A stretch of 64,000 bases of DNA. It comes from Sideroxydans lithotrophicus ES-1. GTDB taxonomy: Bacteria > Pseudomonadota > Gammaproteobacteria > Burkholderiales > Gallionellaceae. The notes below the pieces were generated by a model. The model saw nothing but the letters and a program-made list of their open reading frames with translations, was not told the DNA's origin and ran no database searches. Numbering within the stretch: the first letter of the stretch is position 1; the number at the start of each line of letters is the position of its first letter. The stretch is from positions 2,922,001-2,986,000 of the forward strand of contig NC_013959.1 in the NCBI RefSeq assembly GCF_000025705.1, written 5' to 3'. Made by a program: the position numbers and the translations under genes. Below, one piece after another: positions 21,310-30,400 of this stretch.

Positions 21310-21821
21310 TGCGCAGGCTGGGCAGCTGCCGGAGTAGCCGGACGAGGAGGACGATAAGTGAGCACTTTCTTGGGGTATCCGGCGATATCCAGTTCGTTGT
21401 TCCATTGTTCGGCCAGAAAGCCCTTGACCCACGTATTGCCGATAGATACTGCAGGTATCTGGCTATCGCCGGAGGCTTTGCGGAAAGCCTCGATGTCTTC
21501 CTGCTGTACCAGGCTCTTTTCCGTGAAAGGGACTCCGCGCTTGCTCAGCAAATCCCTTGCCTGATCACAGCCGGAACCGCAACCTGGAAATGTATACAAT
21601 GTAACGGGAAAGTTCTGCTTGGCACGTTGCGTTTCGTAAGGAAGAGGCTCGTCTGGTGTTGGCTCTTTGCCCACTTTCAGTTCTTCCACATCTTCGGAGT
21701 CTTGCAGCGGGCTATCGCCGTAATGAACCTTGCCACTGCTATCGATGGAACGATACAGCTCGCCAGCATGTGCGTTTGTGAACATCAACAGACTCAGCAG
21801 CAATAAGCATTTCTTCATCAT
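21306..21821 (-). CDS. Exported DUF4124-glutaredoxin fusion protein
   Basis: 171 residues. Signal peptide (to about 'TNAHAG'), then DUF4124 ('[20 protein letters not shown]'), then a glutaredoxin fold ('[20 protein letters not shown]', '[16 protein letters not shown]'). The active site spacing is C-G-S-G-C, that is CxxxC rather than the usual CxxC. Predicted periplasmic thiol protein; activity and partner unknown. A proline-rich tail ends it. It is the first gene of the three-gene overlap with xth; the prlC stop lies 10 bases upstream. Confidence 0.85.
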   Translation of the reverse strand: MMKKCLLLLSLLMFTNAHAGELYRSIDSSGKVHYGDSPLQDSEDVEELKVGKEPTPDEPLPYETQRAKQNFPVTLYTFPGCGSGCDQARDLLSKRGVPFTEKSLVQQEDIEAFRKASGDSQIPAVSIGNTWVKGFLAEQWNNELDIAGYPKKVLTYRPPRPATPAAAQPAQ

Positions 21822-21831
21822 CAGCCCCCTT

Positions 21832-23874
21832 TCAATCTGTCACCAACCCGTTATGCCGCAAAAGCGCGTCGATCTTTGGCTCGCGCCCGCGGAACGCAAT
21901 GAAGGAATCCATCGCATCGCGGCTGCCGCCCACCGCCAGGATCTCCTGGCGGAAGTGGCTGCCGGTGGCGGCATCCAGCACGCCGTTCTCTTCGAACAAA
22001 CTGTATGCATCTGCCGAAAGCACCTCGGCCCACTTGTAACTATAATATCCGGCCGCATAACCGCCGGCAAAGATGTGCGAGAAGCTGTTCTGGAAACGGT
22101 TGAACGAAGGCGGGATCAATACCGCAACTTCCTTGCGCACTGCGTCGAGCAATTGCTGTACTGACTGCTTTCCATTTGCATCGTAGTCGCTGTGCAAGCG
22201 CAGATCGAACAGGGAGAACTCGATCTGGCGCAACATCTGCAGGCCGCTCTGGAAGTTCTTGGCCGCGATTATCTTGTCGAACAATGCCCTGGGCAACTTT
22301 TCCCCGGTTTCGCTGTGGCGCGTCATGCCCTGCAGCACATCCCATTCCCAGCAGAAATTTTCCATGAACTGGCTGGGCAGCTCGACCGCATCCCATTCCA
22401 CACCGCTGATGCCGGACACGCCCAGCTCTTCCACTTGGGTGAGCAAGTGATGCAGACCGTGACCGAATTCATGGAACAGGGTATTCACTTCATCGTGAGT
22501 GAACAGTGCGGGTTTGCCGCCGAGCGGGGAAGCAAAGTTGCAGTTGAGATAGGCGACCGGCGTCTGGATGCCCTTGGCTGTACGCCGCCGCGTGATGGCG
22601 TCGTCCATCCATGCACCGCCGCGCTTGCTGGCACGGGCATACAGGTCAAGATAGAACTGGCCGATCAGCTGCCCATTGTCGTCGCGGATGTCGAAAAAGC
22701 GCACGGTATCGTGCCACACCGGCGCAGTGGAAGGCTCGATCCTGAGGCCGAACAGCGTCTCCACCAACCCGAACAGCCCCGCACGCACCGCGTCTTCCGG
22801 GAAATATTGCTTCACTTCCTGTTCGGAGAACGCATAGCGCTGCTGACGCAATTTTTCGCTCGCATAACCGATGTCCCACGCCTGCAGATCCTGCATGTTC
22901 AATTGCGCTGCCGCGAATGCGCGTAGTTCATCCAGATCCTTTTCGGCAAATGGCCTGGCACGTTGCGCCAATTCCAGCAGGAAACCCGCCACTTGCCGGG
23001 GGGTTTCAGCCATCTTGCTTGCCAGCGACAGCTCGGCATAGTTGGGGAAGCCCAGCATTTGCGCTTCTTCCGCGCGCAGCTTCAGTATCCGTGACATCAG
23101 CGGCGTGTTGTTCCAGTCCATCTTGCTGCCGTCTGCCAGCAGCTCGCTGGCACGCGTGGTAAAAGCGCGGTACATGCGTTCGCGCAGATCCCGGCTGTCG
23201 GCATACTGCATGACCGGGCCATAGGATGGCGCTTTCAGCGTAAACAGCCAGCCCTTCTTGCCGGCTTCAGTCGCCGCTTCTGCAGCAACCTGGCGTTCAT
23301 CGGCGGGAATGCCGGAGATGTCTTGCTCGTCCTCGACCACGCAGCTGTAAGCATTCGTCGCATCCAGCAGGTTATCGGAAAACTTCGAGCACAGGGCGGA
23401 GAGATCTTCCTGCACCTGCATGAAGCGCGCCTTTTTCTCTTCCGGCAGTTCTGCGCCGCCGAGACGGAAATCGCGCAGCTCATTCTCGATGACTTTCTTC
23501 TGCGCAGCATTCAACTCCGCATAGCCATTGCCATTGCGGATAGCCTTGTACTTCTGGTAGAGCGCCAGATTCTGCGCAAGCTCCGCGTAATATTGCGTGA
23601 CCTTGGGCAGATTGGCGTTGTATACCTCGCGCAATTCCGGCGAATTCATCACCATGTTGAGATGCCCGACCTGCCCCCAGGCTCGCGACAGCTGTTCATT
23701 CGCGTCCTCGAACGGTTGCACGAAATTTCCCCAGCCTGGTTCAACCGTATCTTGCAGCAACCTGGCCGTCAGCGCGCGATTGCGCGTCAACAGCTCATCG
23801 ATGGCCGGGGTCACATGTTCGGGTTTGATCTCCGCAAAACGCGGCAGACCACTGAAATCTAATAATGGATTCAT
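21832..23874 (-). CDS. prlC: Oligopeptidase A (M3 metallopeptidase)
   Basis: Cytosolic zinc endopeptidase that degrades signal peptides and other short peptides. The zinc motif HEFGH is in 'NTLFHEFGHGLHHLLTQ', with the downstream glutamate region 'DAVELPSQFMENFCWE'. 680 residues, the usual length for OpdA. Ten bases separate it from the upstream dihydroorotase homologue. Confidence 0.96.
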   Translation of the reverse strand: MNPLLDFSGLPRFAEIKPEHVTPAIDELLTRNRALTARLLQDTVEPGWGNFVQPFEDANEQLSRAWGQVGHLNMVMNSPELREVYNANLPKVTQYYAELAQNLALYQKYKAIRNGNGYAELNAAQKKVIENELRDFRLGGAELPEEKKARFMQVQEDLSALCSKFSDNLLDATNAYSCVVEDEQDISGIPADERQVAAEAATEAGKKGWLFTLKAPSYGPVMQYADSRDLRERMYRAFTTRASELLADGSKMDWNNTPLMSRILKLRAEEAQMLGFPNYAELSLASKMAETPRQVAGFLLELAQRARPFAEKDLDELRAFAAAQLNMQDLQAWDIGYASEKLRQQRYAFSEQEVKQYFPEDAVRAGLFGLVETLFGLRIEPSTAPVWHDTVRFFDIRDDNGQLIGQFYLDLYARASKRGGAWMDDAITRRRTAKGIQTPVAYLNCNFASPLGGKPALFTHDEVNTLFHEFGHGLHHLLTQVEELGVSGISGVEWDAVELPSQFMENFCWEWDVLQGMTRHSETGEKLPRALFDKIIAAKNFQSGLQMLRQIEFSLFDLRLHSDYDANGKQSVQQLLDAVRKEVAVLIPPSFNRFQNSFSHIFAGGYAAGYYSYKWAEVLSADAYSLFEENGVLDAATGSHFRQEILAVGGSRDAMDSFIAFRGREPKIDALLRHNGLVTD

Positions 23875-23883
23875 TGTCTTTTA

Positions 23884-25158
23884 CTATAAGGAATAGGCGA
23901 CTTTGCCCTCAACGATGGTGTGCCTTGCCTTGCCTTGCATGGTATAGCCGTTGAACGGCGTATTCTTGCCCTGGCTCTTGAGTGCGGCTGGCTCGACTTT
24001 CCAGGTGATCGCCGGATCGAACACGCACACGTCGGCATGTGCGCCCACGCTCAGATGACCGGTCTTGACGCCTAGCAGTTGCGCAGGGTTGATGGTCACC
24101 CGCGCCAGTGCATCCAACAACGGCACTTTTTCCTGCTCGGCCCATTTCAGTACCAGCGGCAGCAGCAATTCCATGCCGGTTGCGCCTGCTTCGGCCTCGG
24201 CGAATGGCAGCTGCTTGGCATCTTCGTCGACCGGAGAGTGGTTGGAACAGATCGCATCGATGGTGCCATCCAGCAGGCCGGCTCGCAGCGCAGCTTTGTC
24301 GCGCAAGTTGCGCAATGGCGGCATCAGGCGGCAGTTGGCATCGAAAAAGCCGATGTCCATCTCGGACAGGTGCACGTGGTTCATCGATACATCGCAGGTC
24401 ACTGCCAGTCCCTGGCGTTTTGCGGCACGCACCATATCCACTCCCTCCGCGCTGGAGATACGGCAAACATGCAGCTTCACGCCAGTCTCCCTTGCCAGCT
24501 GCAGCATGGTTGCAAGCGCTATGGTTTCCGCCACCACCGGTATCGCGGGCAGGCCGAGGCGTGTTGCCACTTCGCCGTCATGCGCAACGCCATCCTTGGC
24601 GAGGAATGCATCTTGCGGACGCAGCCACACTCGATAGCCGAAGGTCGCCGCGTATTGCATGGCGCGCATCAGCACACGCGTGTCGGTAAGCAGCGCATCG
24701 GCCTGGCTGAAAGCTTTGCAACCGGCCTCGGCGAGCTCGATCATCTCGGTCAGTTCGGCACCCTTCAATCCGTATGTCAGCGCGCCCACGGGAAACACCC
24801 GTGCCTGATTGAGCAAACGCGCACGGTGTTTCAGCATCTCCACCAGCCCCGGCTCATCCAGCGGCGGATCGGTATCGGGAGGGCAGGACAAGGAGGTCAC
24901 CCCACCCGCCATCGCCGCATCCATTTCCGATTCCAGCGTGGCCTTGTACTCGTAACCCGGCTCGCGCAAGCGCGCTGCGACATCCACCAGTCCCGGCATG
25001 ACGATCAGCCCGCCGGCATCGATCACCTGCTCGGCGGCAAATCCCTGCGGTGCTTTGCCGATTGCAGCGATGCGCTTGTCCGCGATGAACACATCCTGCG
25101 TGGCATCGATCTTGTTGTGTGGGTCGATCAGGCGACCGTTCTTGATATGGATATTCAT
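23884..25158 (-). CDS. pyrX: Non-catalytic dihydroorotase homologue (PyrX/PyrC'-type), probable partner of PyrB
   Basis: 424-residue amidohydrolase-fold protein of the type I dihydroorotase group. The metal-binding DxHxH motif reads D59-V-A-A-R-L-R ('MPGLVDVAARLREPG'), so both histidines are lost, and the late catalytic aspartate (usually in DHAPH) reads 'CSNHSPVDE', Asn for Asp. It should therefore not hydrolyse dihydroorotate. In Pseudomonas, an inactive homologue is a structural subunit needed by PyrB. It lies 191 bases downstream of pyrB on the same strand. An intact pyrC is at 50833-51867. Confidence 0.9.
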   Translation of the reverse strand: MNIHIKNGRLIDPHNKIDATQDVFIADKRIAAIGKAPQGFAAEQVIDAGGLIVMPGLVDVAARLREPGYEYKATLESEMDAAMAGGVTSLSCPPDTDPPLDEPGLVEMLKHRARLLNQARVFPVGALTYGLKGAELTEMIELAEAGCKAFSQADALLTDTRVLMRAMQYAATFGYRVWLRPQDAFLAKDGVAHDGEVATRLGLPAIPVVAETIALATMLQLARETGVKLHVCRISSAEGVDMVRAAKRQGLAVTCDVSMNHVHLSEMDIGFFDANCRLMPPLRNLRDKAALRAGLLDGTIDAICSNHSPVDEDAKQLPFAEAEAGATGMELLLPLVLKWAEQEKVPLLDALARVTINPAQLLGVKTGHLSVGAHADVCVFDPAITWKVEPAALKSQGKNTPFNGYTMQGKARHTIVEGKVAYSL

Positions 25159-25349
25159 TGATACCTCTCTAACCTGCTGCGCGATTCAATTGCTGTGTTG
25201 CGCGGTATTGGTTCCGGCATAACGCGCTTCGCGCATTAGCCTCCACCGAAACTGCGTTTTCACGTCCTCGTCTATCTACCAGATATGCCTCGTTGTCCGC
25301 TCCGTGCGCCTTGCACTCGAATCGCTCGTTACGGTTAATGGGGCATCGA

Positions 25350-26303
25350 CTATTTATTCCCCGCCAGCGTGCTCATAACCGCCATGCGCACCGCGATGCC
25401 GAAGGTGACTTGCGGCAGGATGACCGATTGCATACCGTCAGCTACGCTGGAGTCGATCTCCACGCCGCGATTCATCGGTCCAGGGTGCATCACGATGGCA
25501 TCGCTTTTCGCCAGCGCCAGCCGCTCCTGGGTCAGGCCGTAATATTTGAAATATTCCTGCGCCGAAGGCAACAAGGCACCCTGCATGCGTTCGTTCTGCA
25601 AGCGCAGCATCATCACCACATCGACATCCTTCAAACCTTGGGCCATGTCGTGGTAGACCTGCACGCCGAGCTTCTCGACATGGCTGGGCAGCAGCGTCTT
25701 GGGCGCAACTACGCGCACCTCCGGCACACCCAGGGTGGTCAACGCATGGATCTGCGAACGTGCCACGCGCGAGTGCAGGACATCGCCGACGATGGCGACA
25801 CGCAGGTTATGGAATTCCTTCTTGTAATGGCGGATGGTATACATGTCGAGCAGCGCCTGGGTAGGGTGCGCATGGCGGCCGTCGCCGGCGTTGATCACGT
25901 GGATCTCCGGCGCCACATGCCGGGCGATCAGGTGCGCCGCGCCACTCGTGGAATGACGCACCACGAACATGTCGGCATGCATCGCGCACAGGTTGTCCAC
26001 TGTATCCAGCAGCGTCTCGCCCTTGCTGGTGCTGGAAGATCCGATGTTGAGGTTTACCACATCCGCTGACAGGCGCTTGGCGGCGATCTCGAACGTGGTG
26101 CGCGTGCGCGTGCTGTTTTCGAAGAAAATGTTGAACACCGATTTGCCGTGCAAAAGCGGGATCTTCTTGATTTCGCGCCCGTCGGCCAGGTTCACAAAGC
26201 CGGAGGCCTTGTCGAGGATGTCGCGCAGGATGCGGACCGGCAATCCCTCAGTGGTCAGCAGATGCTGAAGCTCGCCGTGCTTGTTTAACTGGGGATTATT
26301 CAT
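25350..26303 (-). CDS. pyrB: Aspartate carbamoyltransferase catalytic subunit
   Basis: Commits carbamoyl phosphate and aspartate to pyrimidine synthesis. 317 residues. The carbamoyl-phosphate loop '[13 protein letters not shown]' is intact, followed by '[12 protein letters not shown]' and '[14 protein letters not shown]'. No pyrI regulatory gene is adjacent; the pyrX-type gene follows instead, as in class A ATCases of pseudomonads. Its start overlaps the ruvX stop by 4 bases. About 190 bases downstream hold no gene, only a short TAACGCGC/GCGCATTA dyad. Confidence 0.96.
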   Translation of the reverse strand: MNNPQLNKHGELQHLLTTEGLPVRILRDILDKASGFVNLADGREIKKIPLLHGKSVFNIFFENSTRTRTTFEIAAKRLSADVVNLNIGSSSTSKGETLLDTVDNLCAMHADMFVVRHSTSGAAHLIARHVAPEIHVINAGDGRHAHPTQALLDMYTIRHYKKEFHNLRVAIVGDVLHSRVARSQIHALTTLGVPEVRVVAPKTLLPSHVEKLGVQVYHDMAQGLKDVDVVMMLRLQNERMQGALLPSAQEYFKYYGLTQERLALAKSDAIVMHPGPMNRGVEIDSSVADGMQSVILPQVTFGIAVRMAVMSTLAGNK

Positions 26304-26746
26304 GCGTTGGTTCCTGCGCTGGGTTCGTCAAAATACGCCTGCAGTATCTGCTGCGCCGCATACTGATCGATGAGGTTCTTTTGTTTCCTGCCATGTATCC
26401 CTTCCTTATCCAGCGCCGAGCTCGCGGCGGCGGAAGTATAACGCTCATCAATCAACAAGGTAGGCAAATTGAAGCGTCCTTTCAGCCGGTTGGCGAAACG
26501 GCGGGACAGCGCCGTCATTTCGTGCGGCGTGCCGTCGTCGTTGCACGGCAATCCGACGACCAGTGCTGCAGGTTGCCACTCCTTGAGCAGCTCGGCGATG
26601 GCGGCAAAACGCAGGTCGTTCTTCTCTGCACCGATAGTGGTGAGTGGCCGGGCTGTAGCGGAGACGGTATTGCCGACTGCGACGCCGATGCGTTTGGTGC
26701 CAAAGTCGAATGCGAGTAAGGTGCCTGAAAACCTGTGAGCAGCCAT
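26300..26746 (-). CDS. ruvX: Putative pre-16S rRNA nuclease / Holliday junction resolvase-like protein
   Basis: 148-residue YqgF-family RNase H-fold protein. '[16 protein letters not shown]' supplies the first catalytic aspartate, '[11 protein letters not shown]' and '[10 protein letters not shown]' the others, with '[13 protein letters not shown]' at the end. Start chosen at ATG 26746; the frame continues 16 residues upstream into a GA-rich degenerate repeat. Conserved order yqgE-ruvX-pyrB-pyrX is common in beta- and gammaproteobacteria. Confidence 0.92.
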   Translation of the reverse strand: MAAHRFSGTLLAFDFGTKRIGVAVGNTVSATARPLTTIGAEKNDLRFAAIAELLKEWQPAALVVGLPCNDDGTPHEMTALSRRFANRLKGRFNLPTLLIDERYTSAAASSALDKEGIHGRKQKNLIDQYAAQQILQAYFDEPSAGTNA

Positions 26747-26866
26747 GCCGGAATTCAAGAATTGCCTTTCTCGTTCGCCTCCTCGCCCGCGCACTGCGGG
26801 AGAGGATTGAGGAGAGGGAGGCGGGTATAAGGAGTTACTTCATCAAACATGACTCCATTTTGCCCG

Positions 26867-27427
26867 CTAGGCATGTCCGGCCTCGTCCGACAATGAAGCG
26901 AAATCGATCCCGAGCAGCGCCATCGCGGCAGGCAGCCGCTCTTCGGATGGCAGGTCGAACAGGATATGTGCGGATGCAGGTACGCTCAGCCAGGCATTGT
27001 CTGCAAGCTCCTGTTCCAGCTGTCCTTCCGACCATCCTGCATAACCCAGTGTCACCAGCATATGCTCGGGACCCTGGCCTTCTCCTACCGCCTGGAGTAT
27101 GTCCTTGGAAGTGGTCAGGCCGATCCGGTCGTTGACTTGCAGTGTCGATTGCCATTGGCCGATCGTGTCATGCAGCACGAAACCGCGGTCGGTCTGCACC
27201 GGCCCGCCGAAGTGCACCAACACATCTTCCAGCTCGGCAGGCTTGAGCGGCATGTTGATCTGCGCGAACAGTTCGCTCAGCGTCAGGCTGATGGGGCGGT
27301 TCACCACGATGCCCATCGCACCCTGCTCGTTGTGTTCACACACATAAGTGAGGGATTTGGCAAAAAAGGGATCGGTCATCGCCGGCATGGCGATCAGAAA
27401 ATGATTGGTAAGATTCAGCTCGGACAT
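26867..27427 (-). CDS. yqgE: YqgE/AlgH family protein
   Basis: 186 residues. '[20 protein letters not shown]' and '[11 protein letters not shown]' are family hallmarks, with '[18 protein letters not shown]' later. Biochemical role unknown; named for a reported effect on alginate regulation in Pseudomonas. It lies upstream of ruvX, and the 120 bases between hold a degraded GGGAGAGG-type repeat (about 26780-26826). Roughly 50 bases separate it from chpA. Confidence 0.92.
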   Translation of the reverse strand: MSELNLTNHFLIAMPAMTDPFFAKSLTYVCEHNEQGAMGIVVNRPISLTLSELFAQINMPLKPAELEDVLVHFGGPVQTDRGFVLHDTIGQWQSTLQVNDRIGLTTSKDILQAVGEGQGPEHMLVTLGYAGWSEGQLEQELADNAWLSVPASAHILFDLPSEERLPAAMALLGIDFASLSDEAGHA

Positions 27428-27475
27428 GGGGCCATTGTAATCTGTCGGCGCCCTAATCTCAATTTCGCGCGCCGG

Positions 27476-30400
27476 TCAGGTCTTGACGAACCGGGAAATG
27501 TTATCAAGCAGTTCCTCTTCCTGATAAGGTTTTCCCATATATTCGTTCACACCCAGTTCGAGCGCATAGCGGCGGTGTTTGTCGGCGGTGCGCGAAGTGA
27601 TCATGATGATCGGCAGATCCTGGGTGCGAGCGTCCTGGCGCAGTCGTTTGGTCAGTTCGAAACCATCCATGCGCGGCATCTCCACATCCAGCAGCATCAC
27701 GTCCGGCAATACATCGACGAGCTGCTCCAGCGCATCCACGCCGTCCTTGGCAGTAACAACCTGGTAGCCGGAACGCGCCAGCAACCGGCTGGTGATCTTG
27801 CGCACCGTGAGCGAATCGTCCACCACCATCACTACCGGCGCCTTGTGCACCGCTTCCGCCGCCGCTTTTGCGATCTTGCGCGTCACCACGATGCGCTGGG
27901 TGAAGGCGATGGGGTTGAGGATGAGGATCACGGTACCGTTGGCAGACACCGTCGCGCCAGCGATCCCGGGCAAGCGCGCCAGTTGCGGGCCGATGTTCTT
28001 GACCACGACTTCCTGGTTGCCCAGCAATTCATCGACATGCAGCGCCACGCGTTTGTCGCCGGCGCGCAACAACAAGACCGGGTTATGGGGCTGGTTCTCG
28101 ATTTCAGCTTCGTCGTCTCCCAGCATGCGAGCAAGGGAATACAAGGGATAACGAGAACCCTGCCAGTCCACATATTGCTGGCTGTAGACCGCATCCAATG
28201 CAGCCGGCTTGAGCTGCTGCACGTTCTCGATCATGGTCGAGGGCAATGCATATGTCTGGCTTCCCGCCCGCACCAGCAAGGTCTTCGTCACTGCCAGGGT
28301 CAGCGGCAGATGGATGGTGAAGCGCAGCCCATGCCCAAGCTCCGAAGCGACATCGATGCGTCCGCCCAGGGCAGTGATCTCGCTGCGCACCACATCCAGC
28401 CCGACACCGCGCCCCGATATCTCAGTCACTTCCTGCGCGGTTGAAAGGCCGGGCGTGAAAATGAGCTGCATCGCCGACTCGTCGCTGATCTCCTCGCCTT
28501 CATGCACAACGCCGGTCTCGACCGCCTTTTGCCGCACGCGGGCAAGATCCAGTCCGGCACCGTCATCGCTGAACTCGAACACCACTTCATTGCTTTCCTG
28601 GCGCAGGGACAGGCGAATCTCGCCGATCGCTTCCTTGCCCGCCAGTTCGCGCTGTTCCGGCGTTTCCAACCCGTGTGCGACGGCATTGCGCAGCAAGTGC
28701 TCGAACGGGGCAGTCATCTTTTCCAGCACGCTGCGATCCAGCTCGACCTCGGTACCGGACAATTCGAGGTTGGCGCGCTTGCCCAATTCCTTGCCTGTCT
28801 GGCGCACGATGCGATACAGGCGTTCGCTGATGCTGGCGAACGGCACCATGCGGATGGCCATCAGGCCTTGCTGCAGGTCGCGATTGAGGTGCGCTTGCGC
28901 GGTGAGGGCCGCCTCGGTCTCGGCAAGGTTCTTCAGCAGCGCCTGCTGCACGGTCTGCACGTCGTGCACGCTCTCGTTCATGAAGCGTGTCACTTCCTGG
29001 AAGCGGGTGAAGCGGTCGAACTCCAGCGGATCGAATTTCTCGGCACTCTCGCCGCTGACCGAGATACGCGCCTGCATCTGGCCTTCCGCCTGAATCTCGA
29101 TCTCGCGCAGCTGTTTGCGCAGCCGGTTCACGCTGTCGGTCAGATCCAGCACACTGTTCTTGAGTGCGCTCAATTCCATCTCGGCGCGCGAACGCGCCAC
29201 ACTGACCTCGCCCGCCTCGTTGACCAAGCGGTCGACCGTATCGGAACGGACACGCAACAATGCTGCCTGCATGGCGCGTTCGGCGCCGACCTCTAGGGCC
29301 TGCACCGGAGCAGTCCGGGCCGCTTCGGGGTGCTGTTGCTGAACTTCACTCGCGACGACCGGTTGTTCCGGAGCTGCCTGAGGCTGTTGCGGTTGCTGCA
29401 ACTGTTCGATGGCGTTGCCGATACGATCCAGATAGTTGTCGAGCTCGTTCCACAGCTCGGCATTGAGCTCGCCCGACGCTATCGCTTTGTCCACGCGGTC
29501 TTCGACGCGGTGGGTCAATTCGCCCAAGCGCATCGCACCCGCCATGCGCGCGCTGCCTTTGAGGGTGTGCAGGCTGCGCTGCAGGTTGCGCCCCGACTGG
29601 ACATCGCCCGGCTGCTCGCGCCATGCGCGCAAGGTACGGCCGATCTGGGGATACAGCTCATGCGCCTCTTCCAGGAAGATCGGCAGCAGTTGTTCATCCA
29701 CTTCGTCATGCACTTCCCGCTCTCGCTGGGGCAACGGCAGTACCGGTTCTTCCTCGTCCGTAGTCGCTACAGGACTTTCCTGCGCGGCTTCCGGACCGCG
29801 CGCTTCCGCTACCTCGGGCAAACCTGGAATGGACGGAATTTCCAGCCCTGTCTCCGATATGCCTTCGGCGGTGACAGATTCCGGTTCGGCTGCAGGAACA
29901 GGTAGTTCCAAAGTCTGCGGCGCCTCTGCCGCCTCCGGTACAGCTTCCTCAGGGATCGCAAAATCCAGTGCAGCCTCTGGCAAGACTGGCTCGATGACTT
30001 CTTCGGGTTCCGGGAGCGCAAGTGGGGCTTCGAACTCCAGTGCCGGGACAGCCTCCAATTCGGGGGGTGCCGCTTCAGTCGCTACGATGGCCTTGTCTTC
30101 CTGCAACAGGGCGATCAATTCCGGCTGGGGTTGCGGTTCCTGCCGCTGGTCGCGCACCACGGCACACATCTCTTCCAGCCGTTGCACGACCTGATCGATG
30201 AGCGCGATCTGCTGCTCGTTCACCACATACGGTTTGTCGATGCGTTCTTCCAGCCAGAGTTCCAGCGCATACGCCAGCTCGGCGATCTGCACGAGACCCA
30301 TAGTGCGATTGACGCCCGCCAGGGTGTGCGCCGCCCGCATGAAGTCATAGGTGACGATATGCGATTCGGTTTCGTGCAGGACCGCAAGCTGCTCATGCAG

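Noticed and set aside
26756-26830. GA-rich tract upstream of ruvX as a coding extension or regulatory site
   Set aside because: It looks like a degraded copy of the CCCTCTCCC repeat; the RuvX family start at 26746 is sufficient.
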